Source: an uncultured Paraprevotella sp. (GTDB lineage Bacteria > Bacteroidota > Bacteroidia > Bacteroidales > Bacteroidaceae). Taken from it: a DNA stretch of 32,416 bases. Of the stretch, positions 8,194 through 16,410 are shown piece after piece (the first letter of the stretch is position 1; each line of letters starts with the position of its first letter). The notes beneath the pieces are model-generated. The model saw nothing but the letters and a program-made list of their open reading frames with translations, searched no databases and was not told where the DNA came from. The DNA lies in assembly GCA_944319925.1 (NCBI GenBank), contig CALUFQ010000036.1:1-32416 (forward strand), read 5' to 3'. The position numbers and the translations under genes are program-made.

Positions 8194-9975
8194 ATGAAGA
8201 ACATCCGAAATTTTTGTATCATAGCGCATATTGACCACGGGAAGTCCACGTTGGCCGACCGTTTGCTTGAATATACAGATACCATAAAGATTACCGAAGG
8301 ACAAATGCTCGACGACATGGACTTGGAGCGGGAGCGCGGCATCACCATCAAGAGCCACGCCATCCAAATGGAGTACATGCACGGGGGCGAGAAGTACATA
8401 TTGAACTTGATAGACACGCCGGGACACGTGGATTTTTCCTACGAAGTGTCGCGTTCGATTGCGGCCTGCGAGGGAGCGTTGCTCGTGGTGGATGCCACAC
8501 AAGGGGTGCAGGCGCAGACGATTTCCAATCTGTATATGGCCATTGACCATGACTTGGAAATCATCCCGGTGATTAACAAGTGTGACATGGCCAACGCCAT
8601 GCCCGAGGAAGTGGAGGACGAGATTATCGACCTGTTAGGTTGCAAACGCGAGGAAATCATTCGTGCTTCCGGGCGCACGGGGCAGGGCGTGGACCAGATA
8701 TTAGAGGCCGTGGTGGAGCGCATCCCTTGCCCGAAGGGTGACGAAGACGCGCCGTTGCAGGCTTTGATTTTCGACTCCGTGTTCAACTCCTTCCGCGGCA
8801 TCATTGCCTATTTCAAAATCGTGAATGGCAGCATCCGTTCGGGCGACCGTGTGCAGTTCATCAACACGGGGAAAGAATACACGGCGGACGAAACCGGCGT
8901 GTTGAAGATGGACATGTCGCCACGCGAGGCTTTGCACTGCGGTGACGTGGGTTACATTGTCTCCGGCATCAAGACGGCCACGGAGGTGAAGGTGGGCGAC
9001 ACCATCACGCATGTGGCCCGCCCGTGCAGCGAGGCCATCGCAGGTTTCGAGGAAGTGAAGCCGATGGTGTTTGCAGGGCTTTACCCCATTGAGACCGAGG
9101 ATTTCGAAAACCTCCGTGCATCGTTGGAAAAGCTGCAGCTGAACGATGCCTCGCTCACGTTCCAGCCGGAGTCTTCCGTGGCCTTGGGTTTCGGCTTCCG
9201 GTGCGGGTTCCTGGGCTTGCTCCACATGGAAATCGTGCAGGAGCGTCTTGACCGTGAGTTCAACATGGATGTCATTACGACAGTGCCCAACGTGTCCTAC
9301 CTTGTTTATGACAAGCAGGGCGGGGTGAAGGAAGTCCACAACCCGGCGGGGATGCCCGACGTGACGTTGATAGACCACATTGAGGAGCCGTATATCCGGG
9401 CTTCCGTCATCACGACGGCCAACTTCATCGGCCCCATCATGACGCTGTGCCTGGGCAAGCGAGGGGAATTGGTGAAGCAGGAATACATCAGCGGCAACCG
9501 GGTGGAACTGATTTTCAACCTCCCGTTGGGCGAGATTGTCATAGACTTCTACGACAAGCTGAAAAGCATTTCCAAGGGGTATGCCTCTTTTGATTACCAC
9601 CAGGATGGTTTCCGGCCTTCCAAGCTGGTCAAGTTGGACATCCTGCTCAACGGCGAGCCGGTGGATGCACTGTCCACGCTGACTCATAACGACAATGCCG
9701 TGGATTTCGGGCGCAGGATGTGCGAGAAACTCAAGGAACTTTTGCCGCGCCAACAGTTCGACATTGCCATCCAGGCCGCCATCGGCGCAAAGATTATCGC
9801 CCGCGAGACGGTGAAACAGTTGCGCAAGGACGTGACGGCCAAGTGCTATGGCGGCGACGTGAGCCGCAAGCGCAAGTTGCTGGAAAAGCAGAAGCGGGGC
9901 AAGAAGCGGATGAAGCAAATCGGCAACGTGGAGGTGCCGCAGAAAGCATTCCTTGCCGTGCTGAAACTGGATTAA
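8194..9975 (+). CDS. lepA: Elongation factor 4 (ribosome back-translocase GTPase LepA)
   Basis: A 593-residue translational GTPase that binds the ribosome and is thought to act on mis-translocated or stalled complexes. The start at 8194 ([16 protein letters not shown]) matches the family and follows the promoter; the frame extends upstream to 8143, but that part contains the promoter. G1 is AHIDHGKST (residues 11-19), the G3 motif is DTPGHVDF and G4 is NKCD. The EF-G-like domains follow, then the LepA-specific C-terminal domain, rich in Lys and Arg ([20 protein letters not shown] is typical of the family) and ending [13 protein letters not shown]. All signatures are intact. The Crp-type gene starts 30 bases downstream and may share the transcript. 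Confidence 0.98.
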   Translation: MKNIRNFCIIAHIDHGKSTLADRLLEYTDTIKITEGQMLDDMDLERERGITIKSHAIQMEYMHGGEKYILNLIDTPGHVDFSYEVSRSIAACEGALLVVDATQGVQAQTISNLYMAIDHDLEIIPVINKCDMANAMPEEVEDEIIDLLGCKREEIIRASGRTGQGVDQILEAVVERIPCPKGDEDAPLQALIFDSVFNSFRGIIAYFKIVNGSIRSGDRVQFINTGKEYTADETGVLKMDMSPREALHCGDVGYIVSGIKTATEVKVGDTITHVARPCSEAIAGFEEVKPMVFAGLYPIETEDFENLRASLEKLQLNDASLTFQPESSVALGFGFRCGFLGLLHMEIVQERLDREFNMDVITTVPNVSYLVYDKQGGVKEVHNPAGMPDVTLIDHIEEPYIRASVITTANFIGPIMTLCLGKRGELVKQEYISGNRVELIFNLPLGEIVIDFYDKLKSISKGYASFDYHQDGFRPSKLVKLDILLNGEPVDALSTLTHNDNAVDFGRRMCEKLKELLPRQQFDIAIQAAIGAKIIARETVKQLRKDVTAKCYGGDVSRKRKLLEKQKRGKKRMKQIGNVEVPQKAFLAVLKLD

Positions 9976-10005
9976 CCTATAATTAACCTTTATAAACAGC
10001 CTACT

Positions 10006-10641
10006 ATGGATTTGAGACGTGACGTGGCTCGTGAGATAGCCCGTATTTACTGCCGCCTTTCCCCGCCCGGGGTGGAAGCTTTGTCCGAGATTCTCGTGCC
10101 TTTCAAATACGCGAAAGGCGACGTGGTGTTGCCCGAGGGGGAGACGTGCAAGTACATGTATTTCGTGGAGCGCGGAATGGTGAGGCAATACTATTATAAA
10201 GGAGGCCGTGATGTGACGGAACATTTCTCCTACGAGGGCCGCATCGTGATTTGCATCGAAAGTTTCCTCAAGCAGGAACCGTCGAGGCTGATAGTGGAAG
10301 CGTTGGAGAACAGCCGTCTTTATGGCATCCCTTATGACGCGTTGCATGAATTGGCGGACGAAAACAAGGAGATAGAGCTCTTGTTCCGGAAAATCATGGA
10401 ACACGCACTCATCAGTTCGCAAGTGTATGCCGACAGCCAGCGTTTTGAGAACGCTACGGAGCGTTATTTGCGGCTGTTGAACACAAAACCCGAAATCTTG
10501 TTGCGCGCACCGATGTTGCACATCGCTTCCTACCTGCAAATGTCGCCCGAGACGTTGAGCAGGGTGCGTGCCGCGCATTTGGCGGAAGAAGCCAGGAAAG
10601 ACAAGACGGGTGAAAAAGAAGGGAACGTGCAGGAAGCGTGA
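10006..10641 (+). CDS. Crp/Fnr-family transcription regulator
   Basis: A 211-residue protein with a cyclic-nucleotide-binding-type beta-roll at about residues 20-115 (FKYAKGDVVLPEGETCKYMYFVERGMVRQ) and a C-terminal winged-helix at about 140-195, whose recognition region is HIASYLQMSPETLSRVR. No FNR cysteine cluster is visible and the cAMP-contacting Arg/Glu pattern is not obvious, so the ligand is unknown. Such Crp-like proteins are common in Bacteroidetes and usually control neighbouring metabolic or stress genes. The gene follows lepA by 30 bases without a recognisable promoter. The C-terminal tail is unusually charged (KDKTGEKEGNVQE). It ends 26 bases before the long hairpin at 10668. Confidence 0.88.
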   Translation: MDLRRDVAREIARIYCRLSPPGVEALSEILVPFKYAKGDVVLPEGETCKYMYFVERGMVRQYYYKGGRDVTEHFSYEGRIVICIESFLKQEPSRLIVEALENSRLYGIPYDALHELADENKEIELLFRKIMEHALISSQVYADSQRFENATERYLRLLNTKPEILLRAPMLHIASYLQMSPETLSRVRAAHLAEEARKDKTGEKEGNVQEA

Positions 10642-10667
10642 CCGCTTTGTGGATATATGGATTGGGA

Positions 10668-10712
10668 AATACCGGAAGTCGCAAGCCCGTCAGGCTTGCG
10701 ACTTCCGGTATT
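10668..10712. terminator. 20-bp perfect hairpin between convergent genes, overlapping the AraC 3' end
   Basis: The arms 10668-10687 and 10693-10712 are perfectly complementary over 20 bp, with a 5-base loop. The stem lies between the convergent crp-like and AraC genes and contains the last seven AraC codons, with the AraC stop (10690-10692) in the loop. No T-run follows on either side, so it may act as a bidirectional terminator or mRNA-end protector rather than a classical intrinsic terminator. Confidence 0.6.
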
Positions 10713-11589
10713 CGCGGGGAGTGCATCCCGCGTTTTTCTTGAACAGCCGGTTGAAGTGTTGTGAATACTGGAAGCCCAGTTCGTAGGCAATTTGGCTGAC
10801 CGTCATTTCTGTGCCTGCAATCAGGTCTTTGGCTGTGTCCATGATTTTGTTTTGGATGTGTTCTTGGGCTGTCTTCCCGGTTTCTTTTTTGACCAGGTCG
10901 CCGAAATAGTTGGGGGAGAGGCACACTTTGTTTGCGAAATACTTCACGGTGGGCAACCCGTTCGTTTCGCCCATGTTGTTGCGGAAGTATTCGTCGAGCA
11001 GGTCTTCGAAACGCACCAAGACATTCCTGTTGGCTTCCGAGCGGGTGGCGAATTGTCGTTCGTAGAACCGCATGCAGTAGTCCAACAGTAGTTCGATGTT
11101 CCGTGAGATGAGCCGCTTGCTGTGCTTGTCTGCCGGATGTCGTAGTTCGATGCTGATTTTGTCCAAACAGTCGGTGAAGATTCCTTTTTCTTCCTCAGAC
11201 AGGTGCAGGGCTTCGTTGGATTGGTAAGAGAAGAAGGAATATTGCTTGATGGCCTTCCCGAGCGATGTGCCCCGGATGAGGTCGGGATGGAAAATGATGC
11301 CTTTTGCCTGGGCTTTTGTGCCCGGGGGCAAATCCATTTGTGCCACTTGTCCCGGAGCGAAGCAGACCACGGTGCCTTCCTGGTAGTCGTAGGTGTTCCT
11401 GCCGTAGCGGATGTCCCCGCACTTGACTTGTTTCAGGAAAACGGCATATACACCGTAACTGAGGGTAAATCTTGTGGGGGATTTGGTCGCCTGGCTCAAA
11501 TCCACCACGCTGACCAACGGGTGCGGCGTTTCCAACCCGAACAGGTCATTGTATTGCCCCACGCTGTCTATTCTGATGACATCTTCCAT
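10690..11589 (-). CDS. AraC-family transcription regulator
   Basis: A 299-residue regulator with an N-terminal sensing domain of the AraC-type beta-barrel kind (about residues 20-130; GTVVCFAPGQVAQMDLPPGT resembles the cupin-like arm) and a C-terminal double helix-turn-helix at about 200-297: YFANKVCLSPNYFGDLVKK is the first and ISQ/VSQIAYELGFQYSQHFNRLFKK the second, followed by GCTPREYRKS, the normal AraC ending. The ligand is unknown. The gene is 33 bases downstream of the acyl-CoA ligase-like gene and has no clear promoter of its own, so the two may be co-transcribed. Its last codons form one arm of the hairpin at 10668-10712. Confidence 0.93.
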   Translation of the reverse strand: MEDVIRIDSVGQYNDLFGLETPHPLVSVVDLSQATKSPTRFTLSYGVYAVFLKQVKCGDIRYGRNTYDYQEGTVVCFAPGQVAQMDLPPGTKAQAKGIIFHPDLIRGTSLGKAIKQYSFFSYQSNEALHLSEEEKGIFTDCLDKISIELRHPADKHSKRLISRNIELLLDYCMRFYERQFATRSEANRNVLVRFEDLLDEYFRNNMGETNGLPTVKYFANKVCLSPNYFGDLVKKETGKTAQEHIQNKIMDTAKDLIAGTEMTVSQIAYELGFQYSQHFNRLFKKNAGCTPREYRKSQA

Positions 11590-11622
11590 CCTTGCCTTTT
11601 TGTAACTTTTTCGAGCCTTGGG

Positions 11623-13290
11623 CTATATTTCCACGTTGTCGTAGAGGTAACGCTTGATGCTCCGCTTGGGTGTCTTTTCGAACTCTTCGCGCATGATTTT
11701 GATGCCGGAGAGTTGCGAGTATTTCGGGAGCATGGCGTTCAATTCGGAGCGGTTATGCTCCATGACCTCGGTCAGGTCTTCTTCCTGCAGGCCGAGGTTG
11801 TGCGCTTCGTCGTAGTCCGGATGCACCAGCCCGTAGAGCTTTTCTCCCCGTTGGACGACGATGCATTCGGCCACCAGGCTGAGGTTGTTGAGCAAGTCCT
11901 CAATCTCTTCTGGATAAATGTTTTGCCCGCTGGCACCGAGGAGCATGTTTTTGCTTCGCCCTTTGATGAACAGGTTGCCCTCTTCGTCCATGATGCCGAG
12001 GTCTCCCGTGTGGTACCAGCCGTCGCGCAGTGTTTCGCGGGTGGCTTCCTCGTTCTTGTAATAGCCCAGCATCACGTTCATGCCTTTGGCCAGGATTTCG
12101 CCCACGACATTTTGCGGGTCGGGGCTGTCAATCTTGATTTCCATGCGCGGTGCGGGTCTTCCGCAAGAACCGGGCTTGAATGTAGTCCAATCGGCATAGG
12201 TGAGGATGGGGGCGCATTCGGTGGCACCGTAGCCCACGGTGTAGTTGAACCCGATGTCGTGGAGCAACATTTCTATTTCGCTGTTGAAGGCGGCTCCCCC
12301 GATGATGATTTCATGGAAATTGCTTCCGAAGGCGTTCTGCAGCTGTTCACATACCTTGTCTTTGATTTTTTGCCGCACGACGGGAATCTTCAGGAGCATT
12401 TTTACCGTGGTGCCTTGGATCTTGGGAAGCACGGCTTTGCGGATGATTTTCTCGATGATGAGCGGCACGGCGATGACGATGCGCGGTTTCAGGTCGGCAA
12501 AGGCGGCGAAGAGCACATTGGGTGACGGGTTCTTGGTGAGGAAGTTGATGTGGCATCCCGTGCAGAACTCGTATAAGAATTCAAAAGCCATGCCGTACAT
12601 GTGGGCCATGGGCAACATGGACAGCACGTTGTCGCCGGCTTTCAGGTAAGCTCCCAACGCTTCCTGGGCAAACGCCACGTTGGACCACAGGGCCCGGTAG
12701 GGAATCATCACGCCTTTGGAGCGGCTTGTCGTGCCCGAGGTGTAGTTGAGCACGGCCATTTCTTCAGGTGAATCCTTGTAGTAAGAGATGTGGTGCTTGC
12801 GGAAGTTCATGGGATAGCGTTCACCGAAAAGTTGGTTCAGGTGTTCGCGGGCGTAGGTCACTTTTTCCGTTCGTCCGACCAATAGGGCATAGTCGGCGAT
12901 GCCGATGATGCCTTCCAACCCGGGCATCTCGTTTGCATTGAGTTCCTTCCACACCGTGTCGCCCACGAAAAGCAGTTTGGCTTCGCTGTGGTTCACGATG
13001 TGGTGGATTTGTTCGGCCTTGAACTCATGCAGGATGGGGACGGCCACGGCACCGTAGGTCAGCGTGGCGAAAAACACGGCTCCCCAGTGTGCACTGTTCC
13101 GTCCGCAGATAGCTATCTTGTCGCCTCGTTGCACATTGCTGTATTCAAAGATGATATGGAGTTTTTCGATGAGGCGGGCGATGTCTTTGTATTGGAAGTT
13201 TTCTCCTTTATAGTCGGACAAAGCATCAAGATTCCAGTGTTCCTTGATGCTTTGTTCTACCATTTCGTTGAAGCTTGGGCTTTGTTGCAT
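11623..13290 (-). CDS. AMP-binding long-chain acyl-CoA synthetase-like enzyme
   Basis: A 555-residue ANL-superfamily adenylating enzyme, probably activating fatty acids to acyl-CoA in the cytoplasm or at the membrane. Motifs run in order: the phosphate loop YTSGTTSRSKG (183-193), the aromatic/Gly-rich VGYGATECAP, the hinge-side YHTGDLG with its invariant aspartate, GRSKNMLLGASGQNIYPEEIE near the C-terminal domain, and the catalytic lysine region TPKRSIKRYLY at the end. The overall pattern (ERYPMNFRKHHISYY, DNVLSMLPMAHMYGMAFEF) matches Bacteroidetes long-chain-fatty-acid ligases; the substrate is inferred from the family. It has its own promoter at 13314-13345. Confidence 0.9.
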   Translation of the reverse strand: MQQSPSFNEMVEQSIKEHWNLDALSDYKGENFQYKDIARLIEKLHIIFEYSNVQRGDKIAICGRNSAHWGAVFFATLTYGAVAVPILHEFKAEQIHHIVNHSEAKLLFVGDTVWKELNANEMPGLEGIIGIADYALLVGRTEKVTYAREHLNQLFGERYPMNFRKHHISYYKDSPEEMAVLNYTSGTTSRSKGVMIPYRALWSNVAFAQEALGAYLKAGDNVLSMLPMAHMYGMAFEFLYEFCTGCHINFLTKNPSPNVLFAAFADLKPRIVIAVPLIIEKIIRKAVLPKIQGTTVKMLLKIPVVRQKIKDKVCEQLQNAFGSNFHEIIIGGAAFNSEIEMLLHDIGFNYTVGYGATECAPILTYADWTTFKPGSCGRPAPRMEIKIDSPDPQNVVGEILAKGMNVMLGYYKNEEATRETLRDGWYHTGDLGIMDEEGNLFIKGRSKNMLLGASGQNIYPEEIEDLLNNLSLVAECIVVQRGEKLYGLVHPDYDEAHNLGLQEEDLTEVMEHNRSELNAMLPKYSQLSGIKIMREEFEKTPKRSIKRYLYDNVEI

Positions 13291-13313
13291 TGCACGTTTC
13301 TTTTATGATTGTG

Positions 13314-13345
13314 CAAAACTAGGGAAAAAAGGCGACACAGGCAAG
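13314..13345 (-). promoter_or_regulatory. Promoter of the acyl-CoA ligase-like gene
   Basis: On the minus strand a -7 box TAGTTTTG (13314-13321) is preceded after 20 bases by CTTG (13342-13345). The predicted transcript has a leader of about 20 bases. Confidence 0.6.
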
Positions 13346-13357
13346 TTTCTAGCCGTT

Positions 13358-14029
13358 TTAATACGCCCGTTCTCCAAATATCTTGCTGCCTACGCGGATA
13401 AGTGTGCTGCCTTCGGTGAGGGCGATGGGGTAGTCGTGGCTCATCCCCCAAGAACATTCCTTGAAATAAGGCGCGTCGGCAAAAACACCGGCTTTCAGTT
13501 CCAAGAAAAGTTGGTAGGCTTGGTGGAACTCCGCTTGCACCTGCTCCATGTCGTCGGTGTTGGAGGCCATGCACATGAGGCCGCACAACCTGACGTGTTC
13601 CAGCTTCCGCCATTCACCGGCTTCCGCCATGGCGCGGCATTCTTCGGGCGTGAAGCCGTATTTTGTGGCTTCACGGGCCACGTGGAGTTCCCACAGGCAC
13701 GGGATGACCCGTCCGCATTTGGCTGCCTGCTTATCAATCTCCTGCAGGAGTTTCATAGAGTCCACGGCATGAATCATGGACACGTAGGGGGCGATGTATT
13801 TCACCTTGTTGGTCTGCAGGTGGCCGATGAAGTGCCATTCGATGTCTTTGGGGAGCGAGGCCTGTTTGCGCTGCAGCTCCTGCACGTGGCTTTCCCCGAA
13901 AATCCGTTGTCCGGCGGCATAGGCTTCCTCGATGCTGCTTTCCGGATGGAATTTGGAAACGGCGACGAGCCTGACGCCTTGGGGAAGCGAAGAGGTGATG
14001 GTGCTGATTTCTTCTTGGATGTGTGTCAT
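13358..14029 (-). CDS. YggS/PLPBP-type pyridoxal-phosphate homeostasis protein
   Basis: A 223-residue PLP-binding protein of the alanine-racemase-like fold type III without racemase partners. The conserved lysine is K26 in LVAVSKFHP, followed by GQRIFGESHVQEL and WHFIGHLQTNK, then C-terminal SWGMSHDYPIALTEGSTLIRVGSKIFG, which contacts the cofactor phosphate. Family members buffer PLP and prevent its toxic accumulation. I place the start at ATG 14029 (MTHIQEEI), which matches related proteins; a GTG at 14062 overlapping the DUF4494 stop (GTGA) would add 11 residues and cannot be excluded. The gene is translationally close to DUF4494 upstream, and the two are neighbours in other Bacteroidales as far as I recall. 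Confidence 0.93.
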   Translation of the reverse strand: MTHIQEEISTITSSLPQGVRLVAVSKFHPESSIEEAYAAGQRIFGESHVQELQRKQASLPKDIEWHFIGHLQTNKVKYIAPYVSMIHAVDSMKLLQEIDKQAAKCGRVIPCLWELHVAREATKYGFTPEECRAMAEAGEWRKLEHVRLCGLMCMASNTDDMEQVQAEFHQAYQLFLELKAGVFADAPYFKECSWGMSHDYPIALTEGSTLIRVGSKIFGERAY

Positions 14030-14058
14030 GTTGCTGTTTGCTTTCCTTATTGGGGTGT

Positions 14059-14529
14059 TCACGCTTCAGGGAATTCCGGTTTCTCGGCTATTTCCGCTTT
14101 GTAGTGGAACACGTCCATGAGCGGTGTTTCCGCGATGGATGCGATTTCATAATCGGCCATGGTGTCCTCCATGCCTTTGTCCAGCCGTCGCACGGCATCG
14201 CGCAGGTCTGAAGCCTGGATGAGCATGTTTTGGTTGCTTTTCTTTTCGGCTCCGCTTTTTTCATCCAAGGTGATGAAGGCCACTTTGGCCTTGAACCACT
14301 TGTCGGCTGCGTCTTCCGTCGTTTCAAACAGTTCGGCGTATTTGGCCCGTTTGATGTCCGTCACTTGGAACTCGCCGGACATGAACGGGGTGATTTCCTC
14401 GATGAAGCGCCGTTCGGCTTCTGTGAAGCTCAAGGCATCCACGAGATAGGGTTCCGTCACCTTCTTGACCAGTCCGTTTTCCAAGGTCTTTTCGTATTTT
14501 ACTTTGCATTCAAACCATTCGTTCATCAT
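14059..14529 (-). CDS. DUF4494 domain protein
   Basis: A 156-residue soluble protein beginning with two possible starts (MMNEWFECKVKY). The length and the EWFECKVKYEKTLENG / TEPYLVDALSFTEAE / RAKYAELFET pattern match DUF4494, a small family of unknown function restricted mainly to Bacteroidetes. There is no signal peptide, membrane helix or metal motif. It has its own -7 box at 14568-14575 and lies directly upstream of the YggS-type gene. The product probably acts in the cytoplasm; the function is unknown. Confidence 0.85.
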   Translation of the reverse strand: MMNEWFECKVKYEKTLENGLVKKVTEPYLVDALSFTEAERRFIEEITPFMSGEFQVTDIKRAKYAELFETTEDAADKWFKAKVAFITLDEKSGAEKKSNQNMLIQASDLRDAVRRLDKGMEDTMADYEIASIAETPLMDVFHYKAEIAEKPEFPEA

Positions 14530-14567
14530 GATGTTCTATTTTATAGATTGTCGGATTAAAAACATCG

Positions 14568-14599
14568 CAAAGTTACACGATAATTCTCAAACGGACGAA
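14568..14599 (-). promoter_or_regulatory. Promoter of DUF4494-yggS unit
   Basis: On the minus strand a perfect -7 box TAACTTTG (14568-14575) lies 39 bases upstream of the start. At 20 bases spacing the -33 position carries TTCG (14596-14599), a partial match only. Confidence 0.55.
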
Positions 14600-15052
14600 C
14601 TCCTGTGGATAAAAATGGGAAATAACATGTCCTTTGTCGGGGTTCTTTCAGCATGGAGTTACCTACAAAAAGGGAACCGTTCGCGTTTTGGGGTGATTTA
14701 TGTCATGTGCGGAAGTCATGAAATGCTTGTGGAAACAGACAAATTGTGCCATTTTGTCAATGGAAGGATGTGCGCAGGAGGCGTTTTTTCTCCGCACCGG
14801 CAAGTGACGGGAAGCAGTGCATTTGATTACAAGCAGATATTCGTCAGTTGTTATACTTTAAGCGGCATCAAAATGTGCATTTTCTGGGCCTAGGATTTGA
14901 AAAATTAGTGCCAATAAGCTCTCCAGTTCATTTAGATGCTTACTTTTTTGTTTTGCACAAAATTATACCGCGCAAAGTATAAATCCCCAAGATTAGGAAC
15001 AGTTCCCATTTCTACTGCCTCCGTTCACGCTGCAGTCAGTGGCTTATGGGCA
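14600..15052. other. Gene-free stretch with a dispersed-repeat fragment
   Basis: About 450 bases without a supported gene. A plus-strand open frame (14465-14893) crosses it but has no family pattern, no suitable promoter and runs antisense into DUF4494. The segment 14714-14788 recurs in two separate pieces in the 24.6-25.2 kb zone (see findings). The rest (14789-15052) is A/T-rich and shows no structure I can support. Confidence 0.6.
14714..14788 (+). repeat. Dispersed repeat, full composite copy
   Basis: The left part (14714-14757; core CTTGTGGAAACAGACAAATT) recurs inverted at 25165-25208. The right part (14753-14786; core TCAATGGAAGGATGTGCGCA) recurs inverted at about 24600-24633. The two parts adjoin here but are about 530 bases apart at the other locus. 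Confidence 0.75.
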
Positions 15053-15085
15053 TAAAAAAAGGAAAGCATTGTTTCTTCTTTCCTT
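15053..15085 (-). terminator. Terminator of the YtxH/holin-like operon
   Basis: On the minus strand an 8-bp stem AAGGAAAG / CTTTCCTT (15078-15085 with 15059-15066) is followed by TTTTTTT. It lies 33 bases after the last stop codon of the small operon, a clear intrinsic terminator. Confidence 0.8.
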
Positions 15086-15117
15086 CCACGGTGATTCCCG
15101 GAGCGGCAAACGGCATA

Positions 15118-15384
15118 TTAACGCCTCCGGCTGAACAACCGGCGGATGTTGCGCGCGAACCTCATCCCCATCATCAGGCCGTCATAGACCATCACGCCTT
15201 GATCCATCATGTTCATCAGCGACTCCAGCTTGTTGCCGGCTTTAGGAGGGGTGAACATTTTCCGCGTGGTGGCTTTGATATACGCCACGCTTTCCTGCAT
15301 TTGTTTTTTCACTTCCGCCTTCCGCATCCTGATATCGGCCAATGCGTCTTGCGGGTTGATGCCGGGCTTGTTGTTAGTGTCCAT
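15118..15384 (-). CDS. Small conserved-type hypothetical protein, 88 aa
   Basis: An 88-residue charged, helical protein without a signal peptide. It begins MDTNNKPGINPQDALADIRM and ends in the basic run RRLFSRRR. A Met-rich amphipathic segment (LMNMMDQGVMVYDGLMMGMRF, about 56-75) could lie against a membrane. Its start overlaps the end of the holin-like gene by 11 bases, so it is translationally coupled and belongs to the same operon. I recognise no domain; the position suggests a partner of the membrane protein upstream. Confidence 0.8.
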   Translation of the reverse strand: MDTNNKPGINPQDALADIRMRKAEVKKQMQESVAYIKATTRKMFTPPKAGNKLESLMNMMDQGVMVYDGLMMGMRFARNIRRLFSRRR

Positions 15385-15739
15385 TTCCGTTGTCTAAAAA
15401 AAGCTTGGCCATGAAGCGCGCCAAAGGCCGCACGACCATGCGGTTGCGGTTAAAGTAAAAAATGACAGCCAAAAGCAGGACTACCATGGCGACGAAACTG
15501 AATCCCATCAGTTCGCTCCCGAAAGCTTCGCTGGCATAGTAGGCCATTGCAAAAGCGAGGAAGAGCAACACGATAGAACCCAGCAAAAGCAACACCGCAA
15601 CGGTGAAAACCGTGGTCAACATCACGGTGAGCTTTTCTGCCGCGTCCAATTTGACAAACTCTTTCTGAAGCTCAAGGTATTTTTTGAACTCCAAAAAGAG
15701 TTTGCCGATGCTTTCTATGTTTTTACTGCTGGAAAACAT
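15374..15739 (-). CDS. Phage-holin-like (DUF1469-type) inner-membrane protein
   Basis: A 121-residue protein with the start set at ATG 15739 (MFSSSKNIESIGKLFLEF), 7 bases after the stop of the YtxH gene; the longer frame to 15907 only overlaps that gene. An N-terminal amphipathic helix is followed by two hydrophobic segments (about 42-67 and 76-98) separated by the short AYYASEAFGS loop, then a basic tail (NRNRMVVRPLARFMAK). This layout matches the Holin-X/DUF1469 family, which despite its name is a common chromosomal membrane protein next to YtxH genes. A stress- or envelope-related role is inferred only from the neighbour. Confidence 0.85.
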   Translation of the reverse strand: MFSSSKNIESIGKLFLEFKKYLELQKEFVKLDAAEKLTVMLTTVFTVAVLLLLGSIVLLFLAFAMAYYASEAFGSELMGFSFVAMVVLLLAVIFYFNRNRMVVRPLARFMAKLFLDNGNGH

Positions 15740-15746
15740 AGCTGGC

Positions 15747-15956
15747 TTATACTTCTTCGGCCGATTTGATTTCGTCGGCGATTTCGTCCACCAGCGAGTC
15801 CATTTCTTTCCGGTTGAGCTTGATGCCGCGTTTGCGCAATGCTTCCGCGATTTTGTCACGAGTGTCAGCCCCCTTTTCCGGAGCGAATAAAATACCGATT
15901 GCCGCACCTACGGTTGCACCGCCTATGAATGCTGCCAAAAAACTTAATGCTTTCAT
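15747..15956 (-). CDS. YtxH-like protein, 69 aa
   Basis: A 69-residue protein with an N-terminal glycine-rich membrane segment (FLAAFIGGATVGAAIGILFAP) followed by EKGADTRDKI and a charged helical tail. This is the YtxH pattern: hydrophobic GxxxG-type helix, APxxG turn, then an amphipathic coil. YtxH proteins are general-stress-associated in other phyla; the role here is unknown. It is the first gene of a three-gene operon with a -7 box at 15988-15995. Confidence 0.88.
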   Translation of the reverse strand: MKALSFLAAFIGGATVGAAIGILFAPEKGADTRDKIAEALRKRGIKLNRKEMDSLVDEIADEIKSAEEV

Positions 15957-15987
15957 AATACTTTCCTTTAATTAGTCGTTTACATTA

Positions 15988-15995
15988 CAAAGATA
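15988..15995 (-). promoter_or_regulatory. -7 box of the YtxH operon
   Basis: On the minus strand a perfect TATCTTTG lies 31 bases upstream of the start codon. No good -33 box is visible at 19-21 bases spacing, so only the -7 element is claimed. Confidence 0.5.
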
Positions 15996-16064
15996 TAAAA
16001 TATCAGGAGAAAAACTGCATTTTTTCGCGTTTTTTTTTGATTGTTTTTTCCCCATGCTGATTTT

Positions 16065-16258
16065 GAGCCTGTTTAAGAAGCAGTTTTGAAATTCCGAGAA
16101 AGATTTTTCCCGCTAGATGCGTTCGTTTCCGTGCGGGTTTTGGGAGATTCGCCCTTGTTTTGGCGGGACTTTCCGTTCCCGGGTTCTACCGGAAGGGCTG
16201 GGAAAACATTCTCGAAAGCAATTCCTAAATCAAGGCCGGGCAAAATTTAAACAGGCTC
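16065..16258 (-). mobile_element. MITE-like element, divergent copy (194 bp)
   Basis: Bounded by inverted ends GAGCCTGTTTAA / TTAAACAGGCTC. The interior follows the other three copies base block by base block on the opposite orientation (for example CAGTTTTGAAATTCC, GATGCGTTCGTTTCCGTG, TCGAAAGCAATTCCTAAATCA against the same blocks at 25370-25561), but with many substitutions. The flanks are TTT (16062-16064) and TTA (16259-16261), a possible decayed 3-bp target duplication. It fills most of the 450-base gap between the YtxH and SPOR genes. It has no coding capacity. Confidence 0.75.
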
Positions 16259-16305
16259 TTAACCTTTTTTTTGTGCCTCGTTTTTCCTTATATATAAATA
16301 ATATG

Positions 16306-16313
16306 TAATTTTG
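16306..16313 (+). promoter_or_regulatory. -7 box of the SPOR lipoprotein gene
   Basis: TAATTTTG matches the Bacteroidetes -7 consensus, about 97 bases upstream of the start. No convincing -33 box is seen. The preceding 16264-16305 is strongly A/T-rich. Confidence 0.45.
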
Positions 16314-16410
16314 TCCCTTGTTGTGTCCGTATTTCCGTTTGCTTTCCGGGAACGGGAGGCTGTGGGATTCTGAGGCGAATTATTTAATCAAACATACAAG
16401 AAGAAGAATT

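Noticed and set aside
8701-10578. 625-residue antisense frame over lepA and crp
   Set aside because: A shadow of lepA codon usage; no start signals or domain pattern.
11203-12525. 440-residue antisense frame over the acyl-CoA ligase-like gene
   Set aside because: Shadow frame opposite a well-supported enzyme.
14030-14062. GTG start for the YggS-type gene
   Set aside because: The ATG at 14029 matches family N-termini; the GTG overlap with the upstream stop remains possible but is not preferred.
14465-14893. 142-residue plus-strand open frame
   Set aside because: It overlaps DUF4494 antisense, lacks a family pattern or promoter and crosses the dispersed repeat.
14900-15050. tRNA or small RNA gene in the 14.9-15.05 kb gap
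   Set aside because: No cloverleaf, no TPsiC-like box and no strong hairpin apart from the operon terminator.
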